Below, piece after piece: positions 10,338-17,966 of a DNA stretch of 64,000 bases. The stretch covers positions 6,724,001 through 6,788,000 of the forward strand of contig JAQISU010000097.1 of NCBI GenBank assembly GCA_029339505.1, in the 5' to 3' direction. This stretch comes from Unio delphinus. Its lineage: Eukaryota; Mollusca; Bivalvia; Unionida; Unionidae. A model generated the notes under the pieces. The model was given only the letters and a program-made list of their open reading frames with translations, was not told where the DNA came from and searched no databases. Every line of letters begins with the position of its first letter. The stretch's first letter is position 1. The position numbers and the translations under genes are program-made.

Positions 10338-10886
10338 ATGAATCCATTTAAACAGACATCATTCAAATTTGGGAATTCTCAAGTGGAGTGCGATGCTAAA
10401 CCTTGCGATTTTAGTGATGCCAGGCTCTGTGACGTTAGCGATTCAGCAGGATATCGTAGGAACTTTGCTATGACTACTACCCCTATATCTACCCTGGAAA
10501 GTGATGCTGTGCGTGTCAAACCTGAGGGATGCGAAAGCGGTGCGTCACGTTATCGTGGACTCCTAGGAATTTCACCGTACCTACATCGAACTGAAGTGAG
10601 GAGAGTCGAATATTCGTTCCCGACGAGTTTGCCTGAATACTGCCACTTTAAAAGTCGATTCCAAACCTTCAAAGATAAATGGCCAAAATATCTGCCTGGA
10701 CCAACTCCTGAAGAATTAGCCAGAGCTGGATTTTTCTACTTGGGCGAAGGAGATAAAGTCAAGTGTTTCAGTTGTGGTGTATCCATTTACGAGTGGGAAC
10801 ATAAAGATTCCGCTTACCTGGAACATGCTCGATGGTCTCCGAATTGTCAATACCTACCTTTAGTGGGACCTAGTGATTGGAAGTGA
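10338..10886 (+). CDS. IAP-like protein with one BIR domain
   Basis: A 182-residue protein. Residues about 104-175 form a BIR (baculovirus IAP repeat) domain: RFQTFKDKWP at the start, then LARAGFFYLGEGDKVKCFSC, with zinc ligands C143, C146, H163 and C170. The C-terminus ends soon after the domain, so there is no RING finger or second BIR. The first 90 residues are polar and unrecognised. BIR proteins bind caspases or their regulators and block apoptosis, or act in mitosis (survivin type). In a virus-like element, suppression of host cell death is the natural inference, possibly after capture from a host IAP gene. It has its own TATA box in the end of polB and is followed 12 bp later by the next small gene. 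Confidence 0.9.
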   Translation: MNPFKQTSFKFGNSQVECDAKPCDFSDARLCDVSDSAGYRRNFAMTTTPISTLESDAVRVKPEGCESGASRYRGLLGISPYLHRTEVRRVEYSFPTSLPEYCHFKSRFQTFKDKWPKYLPGPTPEELARAGFFYLGEGDKVKCFSCGVSIYEWEHKDSAYLEHARWSPNCQYLPLVGPSDWK

Positions 10887-10898
10887 CACTACTACTCC

Positions 10899-11255
10899 AT
10901 GTCGTGTAACACGCCTAGACCAGTATATAATATAAAACATTATATTCAAGGATTACCCTACGAATTGCAAGAGAAGATCTACAAGGACGTTTGGCAATGG
11001 GTGACTGTAGAACTTTTGTGTCGTGAAATTCACAAGAGGAAAGTGACAAAAATTAACCGACGTGTTAGATTTCTCTGGATCAAGGGTATTTTTTTGCTCT
11101 GTTACCAATTTACTACGTTTACCTCTGAAGATGCTTTGATCCTTCTTAACCGTTACCCTGAATGGCAGTGGGACGAAATTACACGTTATATTAATCACTT
11201 TCGCTTTTTGAGCAAATTTAATTCTGTGTTTAATTCTGGGTTGAATCTACACTGA
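10899..11255 (+). CDS. Unknown small protein, F-box-like N-terminus
   Basis: A 118-residue protein not recognised with certainty. Residues about 15-50 contain GLPYELQEKIY followed by Trp- and basic-rich helix. This is weakly reminiscent of an F-box (substrate receptors of SCF ubiquitin ligases), but too divergent to assign. A hydrophobic stretch (GIFLLCYQF) lies near residue 63. The ATG is 12 bp after the BIR stop. It is part of a run of four closely packed small genes between polymerase and ATPase, the usual place for accessory genes in this element. Confidence 0.65.
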   Translation: MSCNTPRPVYNIKHYIQGLPYELQEKIYKDVWQWVTVELLCREIHKRKVTKINRRVRFLWIKGIFLLCYQFTTFTSEDALILLNRYPEWQWDEITRYINHFRFLSKFNSVFNSGLNLH

Positions 11256-11292
11256 TGATCTTCGACCTAAAGAAGTATAAAAGAGAACGACC

Positions 11293-11511
11293 ATGCCACA
11301 ACCTTTATCATTGGTGATCCAACAGATTCCGTGGAAGGATATCAATGAGAAGATTCACACGGTGAAAGATTACGAACACTTATTACAAGAACTATACCCT
11401 ATGAATTGGGGTCGACGTGTCGTGTGTGTTTTAGTGACTTGCTTTCTGGGATTTCGTTTACCTGCCGATTCCTTGTGGACACTTTACGAACACTACCTAT
11501 CAAAAAAATAA
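11293..11511 (+). CDS. Unknown 72-residue protein
   Basis: Short open frame starting MPQPLSLVIQ and ending HYLSKK, with a hydrophobic helix near residues 40-56 (VVCVLVTCFLGF). I do not recognise it. TATAAAAG lies at 11276-11283, only about 10 bp before this ATG. Transcription from that box would start inside the frame, so the true start or the function of the box is uncertain. It ends 6 bp before the next ATG. Confidence 0.5.
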   Translation: MPQPLSLVIQQIPWKDINEKIHTVKDYEHLLQELYPMNWGRRVVCVLVTCFLGFRLPADSLWTLYEHYLSKK

Positions 11512-11517
11512 GACAGT

Positions 11518-11766
11518 ATGGTGGTTCCTTTAAATGTCCACGAGAGACTTATTCTGTTCAAAGCCTTACGCTTTCATCTGGATACGTCTCGACCTTTCCA
11601 AGAAAAAAAGATTCGTCAACTTTTACGTACGGAAGCAGTGTACGAAGATGTGTGTGTAGCTTGTGATTTACACCCTCATTGGACAGATGTACGTGACTGG
11701 AAAAGTTGGGATTTTGAGGCTTGGACAAACGAAGTATCCCATTATGCCCAAGCGTTGTGTTCCTAA
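11518..11766 (+). CDS. Unknown 82-residue protein
   Basis: Open frame beginning MVVPLNVHER and rich in Trp and acidic residues toward the end (TDVRDWKSWDF). No domain is recognised. It starts 6 bp after the preceding stop, and its end overlaps the likely start of the next gene by 23 bp, a packing typical of this region. Confidence 0.55.
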   Translation: MVVPLNVHERLILFKALRFHLDTSRPFQEKKIRQLLRTEAVYEDVCVACDLHPHWTDVRDWKSWDFEAWTNEVSHYAQALCS

Positions 11767-12100
11767 AATGCATCGTCGTGTGAAAAAAGTCACTTTTAAT
11801 CCTGTGTTAGTAACAGTACCAGAAAAAGAAAAAGAATCTATCACCCAAGACAATCCTTCTGTTCAAGACAGAACTGTCATGGACATTCCCCCACAAAGAC
11901 CCTTTCGAGAAGACACCTATGTGACTGTACCCACTGTAGAGGAGACTATAAGAACATTACATACTACCTCTAGGACACCTTCGTTACCCAAACCACGTAG
12001 TACAGTGACTTGTTTATATTCCACTTTGATCGTTTGCCTAGGTATTTTATTCCTGTATTTATCCATTTGGCTTTTATGTTTTCGTGTTGTTCAAATTTAA
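11744..12100 (+). CDS. Tail-anchored membrane protein, unknown function
   Basis: A 118-residue protein from the ATG at 11744; an ATG eight codons later, just after the previous stop, is an alternative. The N-terminus is basic (MPKRCVPKMHRRVKK), the middle is Pro/Thr-rich and polar, and residues about 88-114 form one strong hydrophobic helix (LIVCLGILFLYLSIWLL) near the very C-terminus. There is no signal peptide, so it is probably a tail-anchored protein facing the cytosol or particle interior. It is followed by AATAAA at 12112 and the ATPase promoter. Confidence 0.65.
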   Translation: MPKRCVPKMHRRVKKVTFNPVLVTVPEKEKESITQDNPSVQDRTVMDIPPQRPFREDTYVTVPTVEETIRTLHTTSRTPSLPKPRSTVTCLYSTLIVCLGILFLYLSIWLLCFRVVQI

Positions 12101-12111
12101 ACATGCATTCA

Positions 12112-12141
12112 AATAAACGTGTCTTGAAAAAAGTATAAAAA
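12112..12141 (+). promoter_or_regulatory. AATAAA signal and ATPase TATA box
   Basis: AATAAA (12112-12117) follows the tail-anchored gene by 12 bp, and TATAAAAA (12134-12141) lies about 55 bp before the ATPase ATG. Conventional polyadenylation here contrasts with the stem-loop ends of the outer genes. Confidence 0.6.
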
Positions 12142-12192
12142 CCTATTGTCTTGTCTGTTTTTGTGTCAATACTGACTAACCACTACACGACT

Positions 12193-12924
12193 ATGGCTCA
12201 CTCTACTCTTTCTACTACTCCTTCCTCCTCCACATTCAAAGTCATTGACGAACACTTAGATCAGGCTAGTTGGAAAGCCTTGTATCTTCGTCATCCTTTT
12301 AACATGTTAATTGCTGGACCGAGCGGTTCAGGCAAAACCGAATTTGTCAAACGTTTGATCGAACATAAACATCATTTGATCGATCGTCCACCTCAACGCA
12401 TCGTGTGGTGTTACAAAGAGTGGCAATCGGCATACAGCCTCTTGCAAGAAAGTCAAGGTGATTCCATTGTGTTTGTAGCAGGCATTCCTAAAGAAGACGA
12501 GGGGATCGTGTCTGACCCTAGTCAAACTCATTGGGTTATTTTTGACGACATGTTAGGAGAAGACGAAGAAGAAATTAAACTGTGGTTTACACGTAAAGGG
12601 CATCATCGTAATGCCAGTGTCATTTACATTACACAAAATTTATTTCAACAAAGTAAAGCCCATCGTACCATTAGTCTCAATGCTCATTACGTGGTCTTGT
12701 TTAAAAGTCCTCGAGATAAATCACAAGTGCAAGTTTTAGCCAAACAGTTAGGAACACCTTGGCTAACTCATGCGTACGATGATGCCACTCAAACGCCACA
12801 CGCCTATTTACTCGTGGATTTAAAACCCACTACCCCTGATTATTTGCGATTTCGTACCGATTTGTTTCACGACTGGTGTCAAGACGGAGGACCTGTCGTG
12901 TACACGTCCTCCTCGTTGACATAA
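12193..12924 (+). CDS. Packaging ATPase (FtsK/HerA, A32-like)
   Basis: A 243-residue genome-packaging motor ATPase. Walker A is GPSGSGKT at residues 42-49. Walker B is HWVIFDDML with D118/D119. A sensor-type strand, ASVIYITQN, follows at about 141-149. Size and motif spacing match the Polinton and adintovirus packaging ATPase, related to poxvirus A32. The ATG at 12193 is the first in the frame; upstream codons lack ATG. The gene has its own TATA box and an intact reading frame. In the family it pumps the DNA genome into the preformed capsid made by the proteins encoded further right. Confidence 0.93.
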   Translation: MAHSTLSTTPSSSTFKVIDEHLDQASWKALYLRHPFNMLIAGPSGSGKTEFVKRLIEHKHHLIDRPPQRIVWCYKEWQSAYSLLQESQGDSIVFVAGIPKEDEGIVSDPSQTHWVIFDDMLGEDEEEIKLWFTRKGHHRNASVIYITQNLFQQSKAHRTISLNAHYVVLFKSPRDKSQVQVLAKQLGTPWLTHAYDDATQTPHAYLLVDLKPTTPDYLRFRTDLFHDWCQDGGPVVYTSSSLT

Positions 12925-12947
12925 CACTATGAAGCACTAAAAAAATC

Positions 12948-12955
12948 TATAAAAA
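12948..12955 (+). promoter_or_regulatory. TATA box, basic core gene
   Basis: TATAAAAA lies 39-46 bp before the ATG at 12994 and just after the ATPase stop. Confidence 0.6.
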
Positions 12956-12993
12956 CCTTGGGTTACTTTGACCTGGTCTCATACATCGTCAAC

Positions 12994-13893
12994 ATGACGT
13001 CCCTTCAGTCTCATCTTCCGATCAAATTGATTCGTGCCTTGTACGGCATCAGTCGCGAAAAAAATCCACAAAGACGTGCTCACGTCTTAGAAGCCAGTCT
13101 CAAAGAAGTCTTACGATGGTTTACGGTGACAGCACGTCAAATACTGCAAGGCATCATTCACATTCCACATCAAACCAAACGCTTTTTTGACAGAAACAAA
13201 GTAGCCTTGACGCAACTGGCCAATCCTCGCATTGACACTCACACCAAAAAGCAAATCATATTGAAACCTGGAGGTAGTGGTTCTCTAGGAGGTGTCATCA
13301 TTCGTTCCCTTTTAAAATGGGATCCCAATACTCCCAAAGTTCACCCCAAGAAGAAAACAAAAAAAGCCAAACAAACCCCTAAGAAAAAGAACAAGGGTAC
13401 CAAGACCAAAGCACAGAAAAAGAAAAGTCCACAGAAAAAAGCGGTCACCCGCAAAAGAGGCACTTCGGCCAGGACACAACCTTACCTTCGTCAACCACGA
13501 CCTGTAAGAAAAGATCTACAAGGACGTTTGGCAGGGACTACGTTGCCAGTAGCCTCAGGGGCTGCCACTTCTCCGTTGCGGGTGATGCCAGCCAAACCCA
13601 ATTTGACACCCGTTTTTCCTAATTTGATGAAACATTGGAAATCTGCGTCTCCCAAAACGTCTCCTCCACCGGAGACACCCTCGTCCACATTAGCGTCAGT
13701 AGCAGCTGCTCATAAAGTACCTGCCCCCAAAGTCAAAGTCCAAGAAAGATCTGGCATGTTAAAGAGTTTACTAGATTTGTCCAAACAAGAACTGTCCCGA
13801 TTGAGTCCATTGCGAACTCCTTCACGACGTGTGTTACCTGCCATGAAGTTGATACGACGCAAAGATAATCAGTGGCGACGCATTCCAGTATAA
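12994..13893 (+). CDS. Large basic virion-core-like protein
   Basis: A 299-residue, Lys/Arg- and Pro-rich protein. Residues about 1-110 are helical, with a stretch (HQTKRFFDRNK, then LKPGGSGSLGGVIIRSL) that resembles the GG-hydrophobic signature of the shorter protein at 14327. Residues about 115-165 are almost pure Lys/Thr/Gln (KKKTKKAKQTPKKK). The rest is Pro/Ser-rich with scattered basic clusters. The composition suggests DNA condensation inside a capsid, as adenovirus core proteins do; this is inferred from composition and position. The frame is intact. The ATG at 12994 is the first available and is preceded by a TATA box. Confidence 0.72.
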   Translation: MTSLQSHLPIKLIRALYGISREKNPQRRAHVLEASLKEVLRWFTVTARQILQGIIHIPHQTKRFFDRNKVALTQLANPRIDTHTKKQIILKPGGSGSLGGVIIRSLLKWDPNTPKVHPKKKTKKAKQTPKKKNKGTKTKAQKKKSPQKKAVTRKRGTSARTQPYLRQPRPVRKDLQGRLAGTTLPVASGAATSPLRVMPAKPNLTPVFPNLMKHWKSASPKTSPPPETPSSTLASVAAAHKVPAPKVKVQERSGMLKSLLDLSKQELSRLSPLRTPSRRVLPAMKLIRRKDNQWRRIPV

Positions 13894-13896
13894 AAA
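13889..13896 (+). promoter_or_regulatory. TATA box overlapping a stop codon
   Basis: TATAAAAA contains the TAA stop (13891-13893) of the core gene and precedes the next ATG by about 65 bp. Confidence 0.55.
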
Positions 13897-13958
13897 TATG
13901 ACTTGAAAACCACGACGTCAATCAGTATTTTTTCTGTACCACTGATGAACACTCAAGG

Positions 13959-14255
13959 ATGCCTCCTCAAAAACGTGCACACCATCACCCTCGACGTTCT
14001 ACCGTCCAAAAAGGAAAAGGAAAAAGACAATCTCGTCATCCTACCAAACGCTCAAAAACCAAACAACGACGTCCTCCCGTAAAAAGACACAGTCATCCAA
14101 AGAAAAAGAGAAGTCATCAAAGGGGAGGCATATTTATTGGTCTTATTAAAGGTATGCAGAAACTAGACAAAGCAGCTAATAACCGAACTGGTATCTTTAG
14201 CCCTGCTTTTGAGGATTTAGCGAAGCATGCCGTTACCTTTTGGAGAAGCCAATAG
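13959..14255 (+). CDS. Arginine-rich small core protein (pX/mu-like)
   Basis: A 98-residue protein whose first 52 residues are almost entirely Arg, Lys, His, Pro and Ser. It then has RGGIFIGLIKGMQKL, a short glycine-hydrophobic helix, and a helical C-terminus. The layout (protamine-like head, membrane-active-looking tail) resembles adenovirus pX/mu precursors and the PX-type proteins of Polintons. A role in packing DNA is likely from composition. Homology is not certain without a profile search. The frame overlaps nothing and is intact. Confidence 0.65.
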   Translation: MPPQKRAHHHPRRSTVQKGKGKRQSRHPTKRSKTKQRRPPVKRHSHPKKKRSHQRGGIFIGLIKGMQKLDKAANNRTGIFSPAFEDLAKHAVTFWRSQ

Positions 14256-14263
14256 AAAAAAGA

Positions 14264-14272
14264 AGATAAAAG
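14264..14272 (+). promoter_or_regulatory. AGATAAAAG, TATA-like box
   Basis: AGATAAAAG lies 55-63 bp before the ATG at 14327. The same nine bases recur at 14741-14749 before the gene at 14795, where they include the TAA stop of the gene at 14327. Confidence 0.4.
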
Positions 14273-14326
14273 AGGGTGTGTATCAAGTCTTTGACATCAG
14301 TGTATTTCTGGAACGAACAAGCAAAG

Positions 14327-14746
14327 ATGTCACCGCGCAAAAAACATTCTTATTCGCCCCACAAAGGAAAGAAAAGGAAAGGACTACCTCCACGTTTAGC
14401 CAAACACGGAGACGTGTTGTCCGTCCTGTCCAAAGCCTCTCCACCCATGCGAAAACAAATCATTAAAACAGCCTCCAAAGATGTCATCGATACCGTGTGT
14501 GAATGTTGTTTGAATGTTTTGAAAGGCACGATACCTTTGTCTCCACACCAGAAAAAATGCTTCGCCAAACATCGACACGTTCTTCGTCAAATGGTTCAAA
14601 AGAAAATATCCGTCCGTCAAAAGAAAAAGATGTTGGTGCAACGCGGAGGATTTTTACCCATTCTTGCTCCTATGTTGACAAGCTTAATACCAGGTTTGAT
14701 ACAAGGGATGACCCAAGGGTTAACTCAAGGAATGGGTAGAAGATAA
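14327..14746 (+). CDS. Basic core-type protein with QRGGFLP motif
   Basis: A 139-residue protein with a basic N-terminus (MSPRKKHSYS). The helical middle contains SPHQKKCFAKHR. A conserved C-terminal section holds KKKMLVQRGGFLPILAPML, then a glycine/hydrophobic repeat ending GMGRR. The lysine-rich segment followed by QxGGFLP and hydrophobic residues is familiar from small virion proteins of Polintons and adintoviruses. Its exact role (core or capsid-associated) is not established as far as I know. It starts at the first ATG; upstream in-frame GTG codons are not needed. Confidence 0.7.
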   Translation: MSPRKKHSYSPHKGKKRKGLPPRLAKHGDVLSVLSKASPPMRKQIIKTASKDVIDTVCECCLNVLKGTIPLSPHQKKCFAKHRHVLRQMVQKKISVRQKKKMLVQRGGFLPILAPMLTSLIPGLIQGMTQGLTQGMGRR

Positions 14747-14794
14747 AAGGACCCTATGGAGCACCACAATCTCAGACATAACCTTTGAAAGCCC

Positions 14795-15487
14795 ATGGAA
14801 GGACGAAAACTAACTTTGGTTCCTTACAAACGATGGATGGAATACCATCATTGGCAAGAACAACGAACCCCCCATTTACCACCCAATCCCAATTTGGCTG
14901 AGATGTCGCAATTACAACACGAATTGCAATCCTTGATCCATCGCCACGATTTATCCGAAACCGAAAAATCACAAAAGTACGGTCAACTCTTGAAACGGCT
15001 ACAACTCTTTCATCAGAAAGCTGTGGAACAAACAGCTCAACCCACTTTGTCCGATTTTAAGGCTCTAATGAATAACCCGTCACCCTCACCCTCACCCTCT
15101 ACAGCAGTTAAAACAGACGTTACCCCACCATTACCCAAGGAAGAAGAAGAACCCCATGATCTCTTTCAAACACCCACTGCTACTCCCATTTCGAGTAAGA
15201 TTGCCGCTTCCTTATTAACCCCTTCCCCCACTCCCCCACGAGAAGAACTCAAAACTTGGGTTAAAAAGATGATGGCTACTCCTTCTTCGACAGATGTGAA
15301 AAAGAAAGAAAGGAAACCAGAAGTGAGAAAAGAAAAGAAGGCCAAAGAAGCTATCCCATTACCTCCGCCACCACCATTACCCTCGACGTCAACTCCTGTG
15401 GCACATCGGACACGTAAAACCGTTTCCAAACAACCCGCATTTCGTCCCACCCAAAGCAATATCCTCGAAGAGTGGGTACCTTATTAA
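14795..15487 (+). CDS. Polinton hypothetical protein, LVPY N-terminus
   Basis: A 230-residue protein. It has a conserved-looking N-terminus (KLTLVPYKRW) followed by about 70 helical residues (HELQSLIHRHDLSETEKSQK). A long disordered, Pro/Ser/Thr-rich section with Lys patches follows, and it ends in NILEEWVPY. I recall proteins with this plan (short VPY-type start, disordered middle, Trp-ending tail) from other animal Polintons, but no function is known to me. It sits directly before the integrase, whose ATG is 8 bp after this stop. Confidence 0.65.
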   Translation: MEGRKLTLVPYKRWMEYHHWQEQRTPHLPPNPNLAEMSQLQHELQSLIHRHDLSETEKSQKYGQLLKRLQLFHQKAVEQTAQPTLSDFKALMNNPSPSPSPSTAVKTDVTPPLPKEEEEPHDLFQTPTATPISSKIAASLLTPSPTPPREELKTWVKKMMATPSSTDVKKKERKPEVRKEKKAKEAIPLPPPPPLPSTSTPVAHRTRKTVSKQPAFRPTQSNILEEWVPY

Positions 15488-15495
15488 CAAAAACC

Positions 15496-16608
15496 ATGGA
15501 GAAGGTATTAGCCAGCATTTACTACGATCCAGCTTACCCTGCAGGTTACGGAGGCATTCAGAAATTGTATCGTGCTGCCAAAACTCGCCTGAAAAAGCTC
15601 CGTTTACCAGCAGTACAACGATGGTTACAAGAACAAGCGACGTACACTTTACACAAACCCATTCGACGAAAATTTCACAGAAGTCGCACTCAAGTGGAAG
15701 GCATCGATCATCAATGGCAAGCCGATTTAGCTGATGTCTCTCATTTAGCCACCTACAATCGTGGCTACAAATATTTGTTTTGTGTCATCGACGTCTTTTC
15801 TAAATTTGCCTGGGTCGTACCATTGACATCCAAATCGAGCGGAGAGTTAGTACGAGCTTTGCAACTGGTGTTGAAACAAAGTGGTCGTCACCCTCTTCGA
15901 TGGCAAACCGACAAAGGTACCGAATTTCTGAACCAAGCTTTCCAACGAGAATTAAAAAAACGTGACATTCATTTTTTCACCACCGAAAATCCTGAAACCA
16001 AAGCCAGTATCGTGGAACGTTTTCAACGTACCTTGAAAGAACGCATGTGGAAATATTTTACGCATCAACACACTCTCAAGTACATCGACGTCTTACCACA
16101 CTTAGTCCAAGCCTACAATCAATCTTACCATAGAAGCATTGGACGTTCCCCACAAGAGGTGACACCCGACAACGAAGTGACTGTTTTTGAGCGTCTGTTT
16201 GGCACGTCCCGGACGAGGGCTGTCCCCAAGAAAGGTAGAGAAGTGTTAATTCCGGGAGATTGGGTACGCATTGGCAAAACCAAACGCACTTTCGACAAAG
16301 GTTACTTACCCAACTGGACCACCGAATTGTTTCGTGTTACTGGACGAGTGCGTGATCGTCATCCTACCGTCTATAAATTGGAAGACATGAACGGAGAAGT
16401 ATTAAAAGGAACATTTTACTTGCCTGAGTTACAACGTGTTACCAAAAAAGAAGACGACGTGTACGACATTGAAAGCATTCTCGAACGAAGAACCCGTAAA
16501 GTAGGAAAACGTCGTGTCAAAGAAGTCAAAGTACGTTGGAAAGGATATCCTCCTAGTTTTGATTCTTGGATTGACGCTGCCCAAGTCATCGACTATAAAA
16601 AGAAGTGA
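15496..16608 (+). CDS. Retroviral-type integrase with chromodomain
   Basis: A 370-residue rve-family integrase that inserts the element and makes the 6-bp target duplication. Residues about 18-75 form the N-terminal region (no canonical HHCC finger is obvious). The catalytic core lies at about 72-240 with the D,D-35-E triad D77 (QADLADV), D139 (QTDKGTEF) and E174 (ASIVERFQRT). A C-terminal chromodomain occupies about 315-368 (DIESILERR, then VRWKGYPPSFDSW). Chromodomains bind methylated histone tails and may steer insertion into repeat-rich chromatin, which fits the satellite-laden neighbourhood. The ATG at 15496 is the first in frame. The open frame is intact. Confidence 0.96.
   Translation: MEKVLASIYYDPAYPAGYGGIQKLYRAAKTRLKKLRLPAVQRWLQEQATYTLHKPIRRKFHRSRTQVEGIDHQWQADLADVSHLATYNRGYKYLFCVIDVFSKFAWVVPLTSKSSGELVRALQLVLKQSGRHPLRWQTDKGTEFLNQAFQRELKKRDIHFFTTENPETKASIVERFQRTLKERMWKYFTHQHTLKYIDVLPHLVQAYNQSYHRSIGRSPQEVTPDNEVTVFERLFGTSRTRAVPKKGREVLIPGDWVRIGKTKRTFDKGYLPNWTTELFRVTGRVRDRHPTVYKLEDMNGEVLKGTFYLPELQRVTKKEDDVYDIESILERRTRKVGKRRVKEVKVRWKGYPPSFDSWIDAAQVIDYKKK
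16594..16601 (+). promoter_or_regulatory. TATAAAAA in the last integrase codons
   Basis: The box lies only 13-20 bp before the next ATG (16614). It could drive the gene at 17030, or a transcript using a later ATG; it may also be a chance match. Confidence 0.35.
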
Positions 16609-16613
16609 CCATC

Positions 16614-17033
16614 ATGCCCTTCAATACAGCTTCAGCAACCACAGTGACTACTCCTTCACCCACGTCATCTCTGCAAGATTTACAAAAGCAACCCTTGTGG
16701 GTGTGGTGTGGAGAACGTGTCCCTAAAACGCAAATCGTTTTTTTCTGTCAAATCTTTGTGGTATATTGTGTCATTGGTGCAGCCATTGCTAATTTGAGTT
16801 TGCAACAAGGAGACAAACAATTGTGGACCATTTTACTCAGCAGTTGCATCGGGTATCTTCTTCCCAATCCTTCCCTGAAATACTCTTACAACGGGAACAA
16901 CAGTAACAATATTGGGAGTCTGGCGGCCAACGTTAGTCCTTCTCCTGACAGTCACCCTTCCAATCACAATCCTCTTTTAGATACTCCTTTAACCTCGAGT
17001 GACTCCTCGGACAGAAGAACATTGGAAATATGA
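16614..17033 (+). CDS. Two-helix membrane protein conserved in Polintons
   Basis: A 139-residue protein. After a Ser/Thr-rich start it has WVWCGERVPKTQ, a first hydrophobic helix at about 42-66 (IVFFCQIFVVYCVIG...), then a short NLSLQQG loop. A second helix at about 74-93 contains LWTILLSSCIGYLLPNP. The tail is polar and disordered. I recognise the LLSSCxGYLLPNP pattern from animal Polinton and adintovirus gene sets. Its function is unknown to me, but a membrane role in entry or assembly is plausible. Its TGA stop overlaps the ATG of the penton gene (ATGA), suggesting linked translation or a shared transcript. Confidence 0.75.
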   Translation: MPFNTASATTVTTPSPTSSLQDLQKQPLWVWCGERVPKTQIVFFCQIFVVYCVIGAAIANLSLQQGDKQLWTILLSSCIGYLLPNPSLKYSYNGNNSNNIGSLAANVSPSPDSHPSNHNPLLDTPLTSSDSSDRRTLEI

Positions 17034-17959
17034 ACAACACTATTAACCAATTTTACTTAACGTTACCCAGTGACAGTTCCATGGAGGTGTTTCCTAACAA
17101 CACATTGTGTTGTTACACGTCTAAATTACCTCAAGCCATGCATTTGGATCAAGATGATCACTGGGAAGCAGCTTTAGTGGAAATAATACACCCGACACAA
17201 ATCAAAAACATCGTCGAAAATCAAAACTTTTTCACAGTTGAAGTGTACGACAAGCAATTGCAACAAGCCTTAGATGAACGAGGTATCACTGGCATTGACA
17301 ACAAGAAATCAGATGGACCCACAACTAAACAACTGTCCACTCATGTGTTGACCATTCCTGCAGGCTACTATTTTAGCGGTCAACATTTAGTGACTACGAT
17401 TGCAAGCAAGTTCAATGTTGTGTTTGGTAAACCCCTGGACAAAATCAGAGAAAGTGTTACCTTTGAGTACATTAAAGTGGCTCGCCGCTTCATGATCAAA
17501 TTTTCAGAGAAGAAAATAATAGCCATTATCTTTTGTCCTGAATTGTTTGATATCTTAGGTGGAGACCTCAAGATGCTCCCGAACAAAAAAGAAATACCAG
17601 GCATATCCAGTAACTTGGATTTTACCAAATATTTTCGATCCCCTGTAGAAATGAACCAAGGACTCAATTTGATGTTTGTGTACTCCGATGTGGTGGAGTA
17701 CAACGTGGTAGGACACACCTCTGTACCGTTACTACGTGTCATTCCTTTCAAAGTAGATACTACTACCGCTGACGAGGAAGGTGGAAATACCTATCACGTT
17801 CACCGCGAATTTGTGCATCCTCATTATTTGCCCGTCAGTAAGTCGTATTTCGACAGTGTCAACATTACTATAAAAGGAGAACTAGGTCAAAATATTCCAT
17901 TTACCAAAGGGAAAGTCACAGTGAAACTCCATTTTCGAAAACGATTCTCCAACAACTGA
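17030..17959 (+). CDS. Minor capsid (penton) protein
   Basis: A 309-residue protein starting MNNTINQFYLTLPSDSSMEV, the typical opening of the Polinton/adintovirus minor capsid protein. Other family-like parts are HWEAALVEIIHP (about 43-54), LTIPAGYYFSGQHLV (about 105-120) and a C-terminal beta-rich section ending KVTVKLHFRKRF. By family it is a single jelly-roll protein forming the capsid vertices. The frame is intact. Its ATG overlaps the stop of the membrane-protein gene. A decayed relative of this gene lies at 38432-38757. Confidence 0.88.
   Translation: MNNTINQFYLTLPSDSSMEVFPNNTLCCYTSKLPQAMHLDQDDHWEAALVEIIHPTQIKNIVENQNFFTVEVYDKQLQQALDERGITGIDNKKSDGPTTKQLSTHVLTIPAGYYFSGQHLVTTIASKFNVVFGKPLDKIRESVTFEYIKVARRFMIKFSEKKIIAIIFCPELFDILGGDLKMLPNKKEIPGISSNLDFTKYFRSPVEMNQGLNLMFVYSDVVEYNVVGHTSVPLLRVIPFKVDTTTADEEGGNTYHVHREFVHPHYLPVSKSYFDSVNITIKGELGQNIPFTKGKVTVKLHFRKRFSNN
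17869..17877 (+). promoter_or_regulatory. TATAAAAGG inside the penton gene
   Basis: About 90-98 bp before the ATG at 17967. It may drive the pVI-like and capsid genes. Confidence 0.35.
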
Positions 17960-17966
17960 AAAAGTG

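Noticed and set aside
11406..11666. 86-codon frame overlapping the small-gene cluster
   Set aside because: It overlaps two better frames, crosses the start of one, and has no promoter or spacing support.
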